A stretch of 64,000 nt of DNA from an uncultured Leucobacter sp. (GCA_937967375.1 CALCJF010000011.1:24178-88177), one strand, 5' to 3'. Positions 49,171-63,212 are shown, counted from the first letter of the stretch. Numbers and translations: made by a program. Notes: generated by a model from the sequence alone, not told the origin.

Positions 49171-50562
49171 TCACTTGGAGCTCAATGCGAGCTTGGGTTC
49201 GGTGAAGAAACCACCGTGCAATTCCGTTGGCATTTCAATACCGAAACGATGCCTAAGATCGTCAAATAAGCGCGCTAGCGGGGCGTCGGCTGCCTGATTC
49301 ACGTTCCGCCTTACATTGAGATAGGGGAAGCCCTCTTTCAGGTCGATCGTGTAGTCCTCGCGAAGCTGCCTGAGATTTTCTGCGTTCTCGCCGGTGAGGG
49401 TTGCCTTTGCATCGGCGATGGCAAGATGTGTGAGCTGGTCAAAGAGCTGCCAGGCATCTGCCCGACTCGGGTGCAGTGTGCCAATGCCGTACAAACCGCG
49501 AACGTTCGCGAAAGTGCCGAGATGGAACAACGGATGTCCGGCCTCGTAGTCGATGGTGCCTTCTGGCAGCCAGGGATAGTCAATGTCGTACCCCGTCGCG
49601 AGTACGACAACGTCGACGGATTCACTGCGCCCATCGACGAACTCCACGGTGTCAGCCGTCAACCGTGTGATCTCTGGACGATGATGCAGCAGTCCGTGGG
49701 TCAGACAGTGCAGAGCAGAGTCGCTGACGATCGGCTGCGTAGAGCCAACCGGGTCGGTCGGCTCGGGCAAGCCATACGACGACATTGGCCCGATTGCCGC
49801 GAGGACGAGTGACACGATCTCCATCGGATCAGGCGTGCGCCCGATTACGTCTACGTCTGGAAAGGGCGCCTTTCCAGTCATGAGATCGGGTGTCGGAACT
49901 CCCCAGACTTGCTTTGGGAACCAGTAATAGTTGCGTCGTGTTGAGATAAATGCCGCCTCAGCGTGCTCTGCCGCGTCGACTGCGATGTCAACACCGCTGT
50001 TTCCCGCCCCAACGACCAGCACGCGTTTGCCAGCGAACTGCTTCGGTGAGCGGTACTGCGAAGAGTGGTAGATCTCACCGAGAAAGTCGTTTGCCCCAGC
50101 TATCTCTGGTACGAACGGCTGCCACTGTTGGCCGCACGCTGCGAAAATCCCTCGGTAGTTGTGCTTTGTTCCGTCTGCGGTGGTCACTCGCCAATAGATG
50201 TCTTCCCCGTCGCCTACCGGTTCAGCGTGCACCACCTCCGTGTCGAATCTTATCCGCTCGTACAGGCCATACGAGCGTGCGAAGTCGCGAACATAATCGA
50301 GCACTTGCTGCCTGCTCGGGTACGTAGGGTAGTGCTCCGGCATAGGGAAGTCCACATAGCCACCGAGGTTCTTGCTCGTAATGAAGTGGCAGGTTTCATA
50401 CATAGGAGAGCCCGGATTGCTGAGATCCCAAATGCCGCCGACATCACTGTGGCGCTCAAAAATGTCGGCCTCGATACCTTGCCGTTGAAGGCCGCGGGCG
50501 GTCAACAAGCCGAACGGGCCGGCTCCGATGACGAGATAGGTGGTGGGTAGCGCCTCGGACAT
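49171..50562 (-). CDS. Flavin-containing (Baeyer-Villiger-type) monooxygenase
   Basis: 463 residues of class B flavoprotein monooxygenases. FAD site VIGAGPFGLLTA near the start, NADPH site VVGAGNSGVDIA in the middle, and before it the FMO fingerprint FLGEIYHSSQY (F-x-G-x-x-x-H-x-x-x-Y). It inserts oxygen next to a carbonyl or onto N or S using NADPH and O2; operon partners favour a ketone to ester reaction. ATG at 50562 follows AAGGAGG at about 10 nt. An inverted repeat operator lies 20-42 nt upstream of the start. First gene of the operon with esterase and alcohol dehydrogenase. Confidence 0.9.
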   Translation of the reverse strand: MSEALPTTYLVIGAGPFGLLTARGLQRQGIEADIFERHSDVGGIWDLSNPGSPMYETCHFITSKNLGGYVDFPMPEHYPTYPSRQQVLDYVRDFARSYGLYERIRFDTEVVHAEPVGDGEDIYWRVTTADGTKHNYRGIFAACGQQWQPFVPEIAGANDFLGEIYHSSQYRSPKQFAGKRVLVVGAGNSGVDIAVDAAEHAEAAFISTRRNYYWFPKQVWGVPTPDLMTGKAPFPDVDVIGRTPDPMEIVSLVLAAIGPMSSYGLPEPTDPVGSTQPIVSDSALHCLTHGLLHHRPEITRLTADTVEFVDGRSESVDVVVLATGYDIDYPWLPEGTIDYEAGHPLFHLGTFANVRGLYGIGTLHPSRADAWQLFDQLTHLAIADAKATLTGENAENLRQLREDYTIDLKEGFPYLNVRRNVNQAADAPLARLFDDLRHRFGIEMPTELHGGFFTEPKLALSSK

Positions 50563-50581
50563 AGTGATTGTGCCTCCTTGC

Positions 50582-50604
50582 ACGTGAGTGGTTTGAACTC
50601 ACGT
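50582..50604. promoter_or_regulatory. Perfect 8-7-8 inverted repeat before the monooxygenase operon
   Basis: ACGTGAGT and ACTCACGT flank a 7-nt spacer. It lies between the AraC-type gene and the operon, at about the -20 to -42 positions relative to the start codon. Probable binding site of a dimeric regulator. Confidence 0.65.
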
Positions 50605-50679
50605 TAGGGAGTCGGCCGCCGACAGTGTGCCGCAAACACGCATAAGGATGCCGCTGCCGCGCACATCATGCACACGAAA

Positions 50680-51621
50680 TTACGCTGCGTCTGGCTCTGG
50701 CCTGAGGTCGCGCGGCAGCACGCCAAGTCGCTGCCGCACCAGTTCAGCGAAATACGATGCCGAGGTGAACCCGGATCGCATCGCTATCTCACCGATGGGA
50801 AGGTGCGTCAACGTTGGATCGGCCAGCTCTCGCACTGCCCGCTCTAGTCGCCGTTCTCGGATCATACGTGCAACCCCAGTCTCCGACGCTGCGAAAGCCT
50901 GCTGCAATGATCTGGGCGACACAAACAATGCCTTCGCCACACTTGGCGGAGAGAGTGTCGGATCATCGAGGTGCTTCTCGATATGTGCGGAGGCACGCTC
51001 GAAGAGTTCACTTCTTGGATCCCTGCGCTCTTCTCCCGGAAGGGCCACGACGGCCGCTTTGAGTGCATTCACGATCAGATCGAGCACCTGGCCGCGGTGC
51101 GCGGCTGGTACGAGGTGCAGCGTGCGCTCATACTCGATGATCGAGCGTGACACTGTACTGATGAGCGGCGAGCCTTCATCGATTCTTGTGCCGGTGAGCC
51201 TATCGAGCCGGGCCATCGCGACTCCGAGCGCATCGGCTGAGATGGCGATGCCGACGCGTTCTCCTGCGACTGGGAACGCGAGCTCGTAAGGAGTGTCCGA
51301 ACGGTATACGGAGACTTGGTTCTCAGCGATCTCGGCGCGACGACCGTGCTGTTCGATAGTGCCGCGACCGGTGACCTGGAAGCAGAACACGAATCTTGTG
51401 CACGCAGCGCGCGAGGCACCCAGGCTGTTGGCTCGCACCTGGCCGTTCGTGGCTCTTCCCACATGCAGCTGCTGATCCTGCGCCCATCGAAACTTGCCAA
51501 AGAATAAATCAGCAGAGGAAACGAATTTCAATGGTGCGATCTGGGCCGAGATGGCCTGCTCAAATCTTGCGCCATCCCGAGTGCGCAACTCGCCTGTCAC
51601 TGGCGCTATAGAACCTCGCAC
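50680..51621 (-). CDS. AraC family regulator of the monooxygenase operon
   Basis: 313 residues: AraC-binding-2-type sensor domain about 30-200, then a double helix-turn-helix (LSPPSVAKALFVSPRSLQQAF; LPIGEIAMRSGFTSASYFAEL). The start is GTG at 51621, chosen because AGGAG lies 5 nt upstream; a TTG five codons earlier lies within that site. Located 117 bp upstream of the monooxygenase on the same strand, so it very likely controls the ketone operon. A possible -10 (TATGCT) lies at 51656-51651. Confidence 0.85.
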   Translation of the reverse strand: MRGSIAPVTGELRTRDGARFEQAISAQIAPLKFVSSADLFFGKFRWAQDQQLHVGRATNGQVRANSLGASRAACTRFVFCFQVTGRGTIEQHGRRAEIAENQVSVYRSDTPYELAFPVAGERVGIAISADALGVAMARLDRLTGTRIDEGSPLISTVSRSIIEYERTLHLVPAAHRGQVLDLIVNALKAAVVALPGEERRDPRSELFERASAHIEKHLDDPTLSPPSVAKALFVSPRSLQQAFAASETGVARMIRERRLERAVRELADPTLTHLPIGEIAMRSGFTSASYFAELVRQRLGVLPRDLRPEPDAA

Positions 51622-51675
51622 GACAGCTCCTCTCAATGCCAGTGAAGCACAGCATAGCCCCTCGCCCGTCTTGGA

Positions 51676-52974
51676 TCAGCTCCGCTGCCGCCGCGCGCGC
51701 AGCTGCTGCCCAACCTCGCTGATCGCTGCACCGACTTTCGTGCCGATGCAGAGGCTCACGAACGCGAGCGGGGTAGAAGAGAGGCTCTCGGGGTTCTGCG
51801 AGGTCAGTGCGACGAGGCCGATCGTGCCGGGCACGAGCAGCAGAAACGCGGGCTGAAACGACACCGCAGAGGGGATACCGCTCGGCATGCGCTCGAGCAG
51901 ACGCGAAGCGATGAACAGCACCATCGCGGTTGCGCCTGTCGCGAAGATGCTGCCGGTGAACGGGCCGAGCGCGGTCAGCAGCAGGTAGGTGCACCCCATG
52001 GTGAGCACGGTCACTGGCAGCAGCTTGCGGTCGGCACCGAACGCGAAACCGATGCCGACCGCGACGAGCACCACTCCTGCCCAGCCCGCCCAGAACGGTG
52101 GCAGCGCGTGCCAGCCCGTCGCGCTCGTCGACGCCGAAGAGATCTCGCCTACGAGGGCGACCGACCCCGGATCGAGGCGCAGCCCGGTGATCGCTGAACC
52201 CGCGATGATGCCAGCGGTCATGAATCCGAGCAGCACGACGCCGGAGACCAGGCGCGCCGCCCCCGTGACGATGTCAGAGGCGGTGAGCTCGAGCAGCGCG
52301 TTCGTGATGAGGGCGCCGGGAACGAGGATCGCGACCGGCGAGCAGACTGCGAACAGCGGCACCTCTCCCAGATCGAAGAGGTGAGCGGCGATGCCGACAA
52401 GGCCGGTCGACACGAACGCCGCCAAGAACGGCAGGATCGACTGCGCGGTGCCGATCCTCGAAGCAACCGCGATCAGCACACCAACGACGGCACCTGTCAC
52501 CGCGCAGAACGCGATCGCCCACCACGGGCAACGAAACAGCACTGCAAGGCCGACCGCGAGCAACGAGCTGCCGAGCACCATGCGCAGAAACTGAAAACGT
52601 GGGGTGAGGTGTCGAATCGAGCGAGATCGTCGGGTTGCGGTGTCGAGGTCGATCTCGCCGAAGCGCAGCGCGCGGGTCAGCCGGTTCGCGGCGGCCGATT
52701 GCGTCATCGAGAACGGCGCGGCCGAGATGCCCATGGCTGCGGGCGCGGCCCCCGCATTTCTGCCGACGAAGACAGCCTCGGGCAGCACTGCGAACGAGAG
52801 CTTCGCGTCAGGTGCGTGGGAGCGCTGCACCGCCTCGAGTGTGTCGCGCGTGTCGGTCACGGAGTGCCCCGAGTCGAGCAGAAACGTGCCGATCTCGGCG
52901 AAGCGGCTTTCGATCGGGGCCATGTCGAGGCCGATGGCGACTGTATCTGTCGAGACCGCGCGTGCAGCGTCCAT
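51676..52974 (-). CDS. thrE: Threonine/serine exporter family protein ThrE
   Basis: 432 residues. A soluble N-terminal half (about 1-150, with DSGHSVTDTRDTLEAVQ and SFAVLPEAVFVG, as in DUF1212) contains hydrolase-like elements of the ThrE family, and ten or so membrane segments follow. In Corynebacterium glutamicum ThrE exports threonine and serine. ATG at 52974 follows GGGGGTGG; the longer frame upstream lacks similarity. Divergent from gltB, with 247 bp between the two starts. Confidence 0.88.
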   Translation of the reverse strand: MDAARAVSTDTVAIGLDMAPIESRFAEIGTFLLDSGHSVTDTRDTLEAVQRSHAPDAKLSFAVLPEAVFVGRNAGAAPAAMGISAAPFSMTQSAAANRLTRALRFGEIDLDTATRRSRSIRHLTPRFQFLRMVLGSSLLAVGLAVLFRCPWWAIAFCAVTGAVVGVLIAVASRIGTAQSILPFLAAFVSTGLVGIAAHLFDLGEVPLFAVCSPVAILVPGALITNALLELTASDIVTGAARLVSGVVLLGFMTAGIIAGSAITGLRLDPGSVALVGEISSASTSATGWHALPPFWAGWAGVVLVAVGIGFAFGADRKLLPVTVLTMGCTYLLLTALGPFTGSIFATGATAMVLFIASRLLERMPSGIPSAVSFQPAFLLLVPGTIGLVALTSQNPESLSSTPLAFVSLCIGTKVGAAISEVGQQLRARRQRS

Positions 52975-53074
52975 GACCACCCCCTGCTGAAGACGAACCA
53001 CCGACGTGGCTGCCGCAATTCTATCTCCGCCGACGCGCGGCTTTGTTGGCTCGCAAGGTGCGAACCCCCGGTTG

Positions 53075-53090
53075 GTTACGGTTCGGTAAC
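53075..53090. promoter_or_regulatory. GTTAC-N6-GTAAC site upstream of gltB
   Basis: GTTAC-GGTTCG-GTAAC, an inverted repeat identical in its arms to the amtB site at 46936-46951 and compatible with one GlnR a-b pair. It lies in the 247-bp gap between thrE and gltB and could act on either gene. Confidence 0.55.
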
Positions 53091-53127
53091 TCGGCTTCAC
53101 ATATGACTGGCTTGGGAAGGAACACGG

Positions 53128-53149
53128 TTTGAGGTGTGCTAATCTCAAA
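53128..53149. promoter_or_regulatory. Inverted repeat around the probable gltB -10
   Basis: TTTGAG and CTCAAA flank 10 nt that include TAATCT (53140-53145), a good -10 element. Could be an operator overlapping the promoter. Confidence 0.4.
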
Positions 53150-53159
53150 AGCTCCGAAA

Positions 53160-53200
53160 CTGCAAGGGTTGCAGCCGTGGCACCCTGCGAACGCAGTTTT
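53160..53200 (+). promoter_or_regulatory. Two alternative hairpins in the gltB leader
   Basis: Hairpin 1: CTGCAA-GGG-TTGCAG (53160-53174). Hairpin 2: CTGCG..CGCAG (53185-53196) followed by TTTT. TTGCAG of hairpin 1 can instead pair with CTGCGA of hairpin 2 (six pairs, one G-U). This has the shape of an attenuator, but the second stem is short. Confidence 0.3.
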
Positions 53201-53221
53201 CCTGTGCCCGAGAGGACGCCG

Positions 53222-57839
<4,618 letters not shown>

Positions 57840-57847
<8 letters not shown>

Positions 57848-59297
57848 TCCGCGTGGCTTTCTGACGGTTCGCGAGCGCGAGCTCGCCCCGAAACGACCGG
57901 TCTCGTTGCGCCTCATGGACTGGCGAGAGGTGGTCGACCCCGCCGACCCGAAAGTCGTGGCGCGACAGGCATCGCGTTGCATGGATTGCGGTGTAGCGTT
58001 CTGCCACCAGGGCTGCCCCCTCGGCAACCTGATTCCAGAGTGGAACGACCTCACCTGGCGCGGCCGCGAGCGCGAGGCGCTCGACCGCCTGCACGCGACC
58101 AACAACTTTCCCGAGTTCACCGGTCGCGCCTGCCCTGCACCCTGCGAGTCGGCTTGTGTGCTCGGTATCAACCAGCCCGCGGTCACCATCAAGCAGATTG
58201 AGAACTCGCTGATCGATCAGGGTTTCGAAAACGGCTGGGTTGTGCCGCAACCGCCCGAGCGGCTGAGCGGCAAGACCGTCGCGGTCGTGGGATCGGGGCC
58301 TGCGGGGCTTGCGGCTGCGCAGCAGCTCACCCGGGCGGGCCACACCGTCGCAGTGTATGAGCGCGACGAGCAGCCGGGAGGCCTGCTGACCTTCGGCATT
58401 CCTTCGTTCAAGCTCGAGAAGCAGCTCGTCGAGCGGCGCATCGCACAGATGAAGCAGGAGGGCACCCGCTTTCGCACGGGAGTCGAGATCGGCCGTGACA
58501 TGAGCTGGGCCGAGCTGCGCCGGCGCTACGACGCGGTGGTTGTTGCCACCGGCGCTACCGTGCCCCGGTCGCTTGAGCTGCCCGGTCGCGAACTCGGTGG
58601 CATCCACTATGCAATGGAGTATCTGACCGCGCAGAACCGTACCGAGGCGCCCGACGCACTGCACCGCTCACCGATCGACGCCCGCGGCAAGCACGTCGTG
58701 GTGATCGGCGGCGGTGACACCGGAGCCGACTGCGTCGGAACCGCGCACCGCCAGGGCGCGAAGTCGGTGACGAATCTCGCGATCGGCAAGCAGCCGCCGG
58801 CCGAGCGCAGCGACGCGCAACCCTGGCCCGTGCACCCCCTGCTCTTCGAGGTTTCGAGCTCGCACGAAGAAGGTGGCGAGCGGCACTACCTAGCTTCGAC
58901 AGTCGAGTTTGTTGGCGACGGGCACGGCCAGGTGACCGGCCTGAGGGTTGCCGAGACAGGCTTCACCCCCGAGGGCCGTGTGCCGATTGCGGGCACCGAT
59001 CGCCTCATCGAGGCAGACCTCGTGCTCATCGCGATGGGTTTTACCGGGCCAGAGGCGGTCGCAGACCAGGCGTTCGCGCTCGAGACCGGCAGCCGTGGTG
59101 CCTTCGACCGCACCGCCGGATACGCGACCGCCCTGCCCGGGGTGTTCGTGGCAGGCGACGCGGGCCGAGGGCAATCGCTCATCGTCTGGGCGATCGCCGA
59201 GGGTCGTGCGGTAGCGGCGGCGGTCGATGCGCACCTGAACGGGGCACCCTCGGTGCTGCCGTCGCCGGTCGCGGCGACTGATCGTGCCTTCGCGTAA
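57840..59297 (+). CDS. gltD: Glutamate synthase small subunit GltD
   Basis: 485 residues. N-terminal cysteine motifs CMDCGVAFCHQGCPLGNLIPEW and CPAPCESACVLGIN hold iron-sulphur clusters; VVGSGPAGLAAAQQL binds FAD and IGGGDTGADCVGTA binds NADPH. It passes electrons from NADPH to GltB. The GTG at 57840 overlaps gltB by 8 nt, with GGAGG 7 nt before it. Its stop abuts the stop of the convergent MFS gene with no gap, and I see no terminator. Confidence 0.97.
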
Positions 59298-60950
59298 CTA
59301 CTTCGCCTCGGGGCTCTCCGCCGGGTCGGGAATCTCTTCTGGCCGGTAGCGGGGCAGCCGTGACGCGGGGAGCGCCGCCAGCGCGCTGATCCCGGCGAGC
59401 ATCAAGAACCCGAGCTTAAGGGTGCGCAGGCGCTGCTCCTCGTTCAGCGAGACCGCAGCATCGATCTGCTGCGCATCGGCGGTGGTCTGTGCGAGGGCAT
59501 CGCGCAGATCCTCGTTGCTGATGAAGTTGACGTTGTCGAGATCGACCTGCGCAGCAAGCTCAGGCGGTAGTTCAGGGTGCTCAGCGACCGCGCTCGAAAT
59601 GCCGAGGCCAAGCGTGGTGACGAGCACCGCGCCCATGACCGCGGTACCGACCGCCGAAGCGAGGTTCTGCGTCGTGCCGCGGATCGACCCGACATCGCCA
59701 GCGAGGTGCTTCGGCGATGCAGTGATCAGCACATTGAACACGAGCGTCACGAGGGCGCCCTGCCCGATTCCGAACACGATGAGGCCGAGGATGGTCGGCA
59801 GGGTCTCCCAGTTATTGTTCACGACAAACGCGAGCCACAGGAGCGCGGCGGTCGTGAGCACGAACGAGAAGAGCGCGATCGTGCGGGGCGCGTACTTCGA
59901 GTAGAACCTCACGATGAGTGTCGCCGTGACGAAGACGGTGAGGTTGAACGGCATCATCGCGAGCGACGTGTCGAACGGGGTTCGCCCCTGCACGACCTGA
60001 ATGTACGTCGGAACGGTGAAGTTCACGGCGGCCTCCATCGCCACGATGATGAACATCGCGTAGACGGCGGAGCGCTCCTTTCGATGCTTCAGCACGCTGA
60101 GGTCGACGAGCGGCACCTTGCCGTGCCGGGTGCGCCGCGCCGTCCACACGAAGAACAGCTGGCCGAGCACGACACCAACCACGACGAAGATCGGCGCGGG
60201 TGAGAGGCCCAATATCGAGAACGGAGCCGCGGGCTCTGCGAGCAGGATGCCCCATCCATTGAGATTGTTGAAGCCGAGCGTCAGCAGCACGATGGCCGAG
60301 CCGATCAGCACCGACGCGACCAGATCGATCTTGACGCTTCGGTCACCTCGATCGGAGCGCAGCTTGAAGCTCATGATGAATACGATCACGGCAAGCCCGA
60401 GCGTCACCATGAATACCGGGCGCCAACCGACGAAGGTGCCGAGTGTGCCGCCGATCAGAAAAGCACTGACTCCTGAGAACGCGCGCGCAGAGCCCAGCGA
60501 GCCCACCGCAGTGGCCTGTTGCGCTCCGCGATAGTTCTCGGCGATGAGCGCCACGAGCGAGGGCACGATGATCGCCGCGGATGCGCCGGCAAGCACCTGG
60601 CCGGTAATCGCCCAGGTGATCGACGGTGCGAGGATCATCATCAGCGACGACCCACCGAACACCACGATGACGCAGCGGAAGATCAGCACCCAGCCAATGC
60701 GCTGGCCAAGCTTCGCGCCGGTCATCACGAGGGCCGCAACCGAGAGGCCATAGACCACGATGGTCGAACTCGCCACGGTCGGCGGCACGCCGAAGTCGGC
60801 GACCATGCCTCCGAGCGAGATGGGGAGCGCCGCCACGTTAAATGACATCAGCACCTGCGCGAGAAACAGGCCGACCATAGGCGCCCACGACCTGCGATCG
60901 CCTGCCGCGAGAGCAGTGCCGCTCGGGTCTGCAGTTTGAGGTGCGTTCAT
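59298..60950 (-). CDS. MFS transporter, DHA2/EmrB-like
   Basis: 550 residues with 14 membrane segments. After helix 2 comes VMTGAKLGQRIGWVLIFR (MFS motif A, in altered form) and helix 5 region has SARAFSGVSAFLIGGTLG. The C-terminal half has a long periplasmic loop (AEHPELPPELAAQVDLDNVN) typical of EmrB/QacA-type transporters. ATG at 60950 overlaps the glutaminase stop by 4 nt; AGGAG lies 7 nt before it. The coupling to glutaminase suggests it moves an amino acid or amine-related compound, but drug export cannot be excluded. Confidence 0.85.
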   Translation of the reverse strand: MNAPQTADPSGTALAAGDRRSWAPMVGLFLAQVLMSFNVAALPISLGGMVADFGVPPTVASSTIVVYGLSVAALVMTGAKLGQRIGWVLIFRCVIVVFGGSSLMMILAPSITWAITGQVLAGASAAIIVPSLVALIAENYRGAQQATAVGSLGSARAFSGVSAFLIGGTLGTFVGWRPVFMVTLGLAVIVFIMSFKLRSDRGDRSVKIDLVASVLIGSAIVLLTLGFNNLNGWGILLAEPAAPFSILGLSPAPIFVVVGVVLGQLFFVWTARRTRHGKVPLVDLSVLKHRKERSAVYAMFIIVAMEAAVNFTVPTYIQVVQGRTPFDTSLAMMPFNLTVFVTATLIVRFYSKYAPRTIALFSFVLTTAALLWLAFVVNNNWETLPTILGLIVFGIGQGALVTLVFNVLITASPKHLAGDVGSIRGTTQNLASAVGTAVMGAVLVTTLGLGISSAVAEHPELPPELAAQVDLDNVNFISNEDLRDALAQTTADAQQIDAAVSLNEEQRLRTLKLGFLMLAGISALAALPASRLPRYRPEEIPDPAESPEAK

Positions 60951-61963
60951 GAGCTTGCTCCTAGGGTGTGGGTGGATCGAGCAGACGCGAAGAGATTGAG
61001 TCCGAGCGCGCGTGACAGGTATGCGCAGGCACGCTGCCCGCGTTCGCTGTTGCCCGCAGAATCGAGAAGGGGCGAGTACGCGCCGACCGCGCCCTTGCCG
61101 GGAGACACCGCGACAATGCCCCCGGATACCCCCGACTTCGCGGGCAGCCCGATCTCGAATAGCCACTCGCCGGATCGCTCGTACATGCCGCACGATGCGA
61201 GCACGGAGAGCGTGTCCCGACTCACCTCTGCCGACACGACCTGCTCACCGGTGAGTGGGTTGACGCCGCCGTCGGCGAGCGTTGCGCCCATCACAGCGAG
61301 ATCGTGAGCGGTCACCGAGAGCGAGCACTGTCGAGTGTAGATATCGACCGTTTCGAGCGGATCGACTTCGAGCTTGCCGTAGCTTTGCAGCAGCTTGCCT
61401 ATGGCGCGATTGCGAAAGTTCGTCTCGGCCTCGGAACGATACACGGTCTCATCGAGCGTCAACTCGCGGCCTGCGAAGCGCGAAAGGCCCTCTTGCACGC
61501 GCTGCCAGCGGGCTTCGCCGGAGGGTGCGGAGATGAGCGCGGTGGTGGCAATGGCGCCAGCGTTCACCATCGGGTTCATTGGGCTGCCGTCGTTGAGCTC
61601 GATAGCCATGACTGAGTTGAAGGGCAGCCCGGTGTTATTGACCCCGACTACCTCGTGCACGCGCTCATGCCCAAGCTCTTCGCACGCCAACGCGAATACG
61701 AACGCTTTCGAGATCGACTGTATCGAGAATGCGACCTCTACGTCGCCAGCTTCGTGCACTGCGCCGTCGACCGTGACGAGCGAGAGCCCGAAGCTGTTCG
61801 GATCGGCCTCGGCGAGAACGGGAATGTAGTCTGCGATGGCGCCGGCATGATGCGAGGCGTATCGTCGGTGGGCCTCTGAGAGTAGGTCAGAAACGGCCTG
61901 CGCCTGCGGCAGGGATCCGGTTGACGTCTGCTGAGCAACATCGAGCACGTCTGCTTCAAACAT
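60947..61963 (-). CDS. glsA: Glutaminase GlsA
   Basis: 338 residues of the serine-dependent glutaminase family (beta-lactamase fold): S-x-x-K in FSIQSISKAFVFA, Asn/Glu-rich LNDGSPMNPMVNAGAIA, the ETNFRNRAIGKLL segment, and KSGVSGGIVAVSPGKG. It deamidates glutamine to glutamate and ammonia. Standard glutaminases of this type are about 310 residues, so the N-terminus and the C-terminal tail are slightly long. GGATGGGA precedes the ATG as a weak ribosome binding site. The MFS gene overlaps its stop. Confidence 0.93.
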   Translation of the reverse strand: MFEADVLDVAQQTSTGSLPQAQAVSDLLSEAHRRYASHHAGAIADYIPVLAEADPNSFGLSLVTVDGAVHEAGDVEVAFSIQSISKAFVFALACEELGHERVHEVVGVNNTGLPFNSVMAIELNDGSPMNPMVNAGAIATTALISAPSGEARWQRVQEGLSRFAGRELTLDETVYRSEAETNFRNRAIGKLLQSYGKLEVDPLETVDIYTRQCSLSVTAHDLAVMGATLADGGVNPLTGEQVVSAEVSRDTLSVLASCGMYERSGEWLFEIGLPAKSGVSGGIVAVSPGKGAVGAYSPLLDSAGNSERGQRACAYLSRALGLNLFASARSTHTLGASS

Positions 61964-62023
61964 TCGGTTCCCATCCGTAGTCGCCGCGCCAGCTCACCGG
62001 CTGTGTGGGTGCATAATTCAGAA

Positions 62024-62029
62024 TACAGT
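62024..62029 (+). promoter_or_regulatory. -10 element for leaderless start at 62037
   Basis: TACAGT, 7 nt before the ATG; no Shine-Dalgarno sequence. Confidence 0.5.
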
Positions 62030-62036
62030 TGAGCCG

Positions 62037-63212
62037 ATGACACCAACAGAGGGGCGGGCGATGGGCGGTTCTCAAACGAATACTGGCGCGTCGGGGAGCA
62101 GTGGGCTTGCGCTCGAATCTCGCGCGACCCGCTTCGCGATCGTCGCTTTCGTGCTGACCGGCGTAGTCACGATCTTCGTGTTTCACGGAACGCACGCGCC
62201 GCTCGCCGGCGACGGGTCGATCGGTGCGCTCGCTGCCTGGGCTGCGGGGGGCTTCGCGGCTATTGCCTTCGCGACCTCATTCACGATCGAGGTTCGGCGC
62301 GGGCACGCCGCATGGCGCGCCAGGCTGCCGCTCGTGAAGCGCCTCATTGATGTGTTCGGTATGTCGGTGGCCATGGGGATCCTCGCGTATCTCATCGTGA
62401 CAGCCGTAGCGCAGCTCTTCCAGCAGGGCTTTCTTGGCATGACCGTCGATCCATACGGAGGTGGTGTGCTTTCGGGATCGGCCGCAGCCGCCCTCGTCTA
62501 CGCGGCCTCGCTCGCGGGCGCGCGCGTGACGTCCGAGGGCCTTGCAATGCTCGCGACACTTGTGCTGTTCATGGGAACGATGGCGTCGATGCTCAGCGCC
62601 CCCGACGAGTCGTGGTGGCAGCTGCACTTCTCGCAGCTTGGCAATAGCGAGAGCATGAGCGGTTACCGCTTCAACCTCTCGCTCATGGTGACAGGCCTCG
62701 TGCTCACCGTGCTCGCGAACTATCTCGGCCGCGACTTCGAACTCGGTATGCGCATGCGCGGCCACGAGCCTGATCGTCTCGTGCGACTGCTGAGCTGGCT
62801 GTTCGCATGCATCGGCGTGCTGCTCGCGATCGTGGGCCTCGTGCCCGACGCCGTCAACTTCGCCGTTCACGTGGGATCGGCATCGGGCATGGTCGTGCTG
62901 TTCGTGGTGTTCGCCACCGTCGCACTGCGCAGCTTGCCGGGAGTGCCGAGAGACTTCGTCGGATTTACCGTCGGCGTCGTGATTGGCATCGCGGTATCGA
63001 TTCTGCTGTGGATTCCGATCGGTTACTACAACCTCACCGGGATGGAGTTCATCGCAGCCGGACTGCTCTTCGCGTGGCTCATGGTCTTCGTACGCATGGC
63101 GACGGTCTACGGTGACGAACGCCTGTCAGAGGATCGGCGTGCTTTCTCAGACAAGGCCGAAGTGTCAAGCTCTGGATTCGAGGGTGAGAGTAGCGCCACA
63201 CTGGGCGCATGA
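62037..63212 (+). CDS. DUF998-type integral membrane protein
   Basis: 391 residues with nine or ten hydrophobic segments from about 30 to 360, and hydrophilic ends. LLSAPDESWWQLHFSQLGN, with conserved HFSxLG, is characteristic of DUF998 proteins. Function unknown. The protein ends in a charged, serine-rich tail. Its stop overlaps the next start by 4 nt (ATGA). Confidence 0.82.
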   Translation: MTPTEGRAMGGSQTNTGASGSSGLALESRATRFAIVAFVLTGVVTIFVFHGTHAPLAGDGSIGALAAWAAGGFAAIAFATSFTIEVRRGHAAWRARLPLVKRLIDVFGMSVAMGILAYLIVTAVAQLFQQGFLGMTVDPYGGGVLSGSAAAALVYAASLAGARVTSEGLAMLATLVLFMGTMASMLSAPDESWWQLHFSQLGNSESMSGYRFNLSLMVTGLVLTVLANYLGRDFELGMRMRGHEPDRLVRLLSWLFACIGVLLAIVGLVPDAVNFAVHVGSASGMVVLFVVFATVALRSLPGVPRDFVGFTVGVVIGIAVSILLWIPIGYYNLTGMEFIAAGLLFAWLMVFVRMATVYGDERLSEDRRAFSDKAEVSSSGFEGESSATLGA

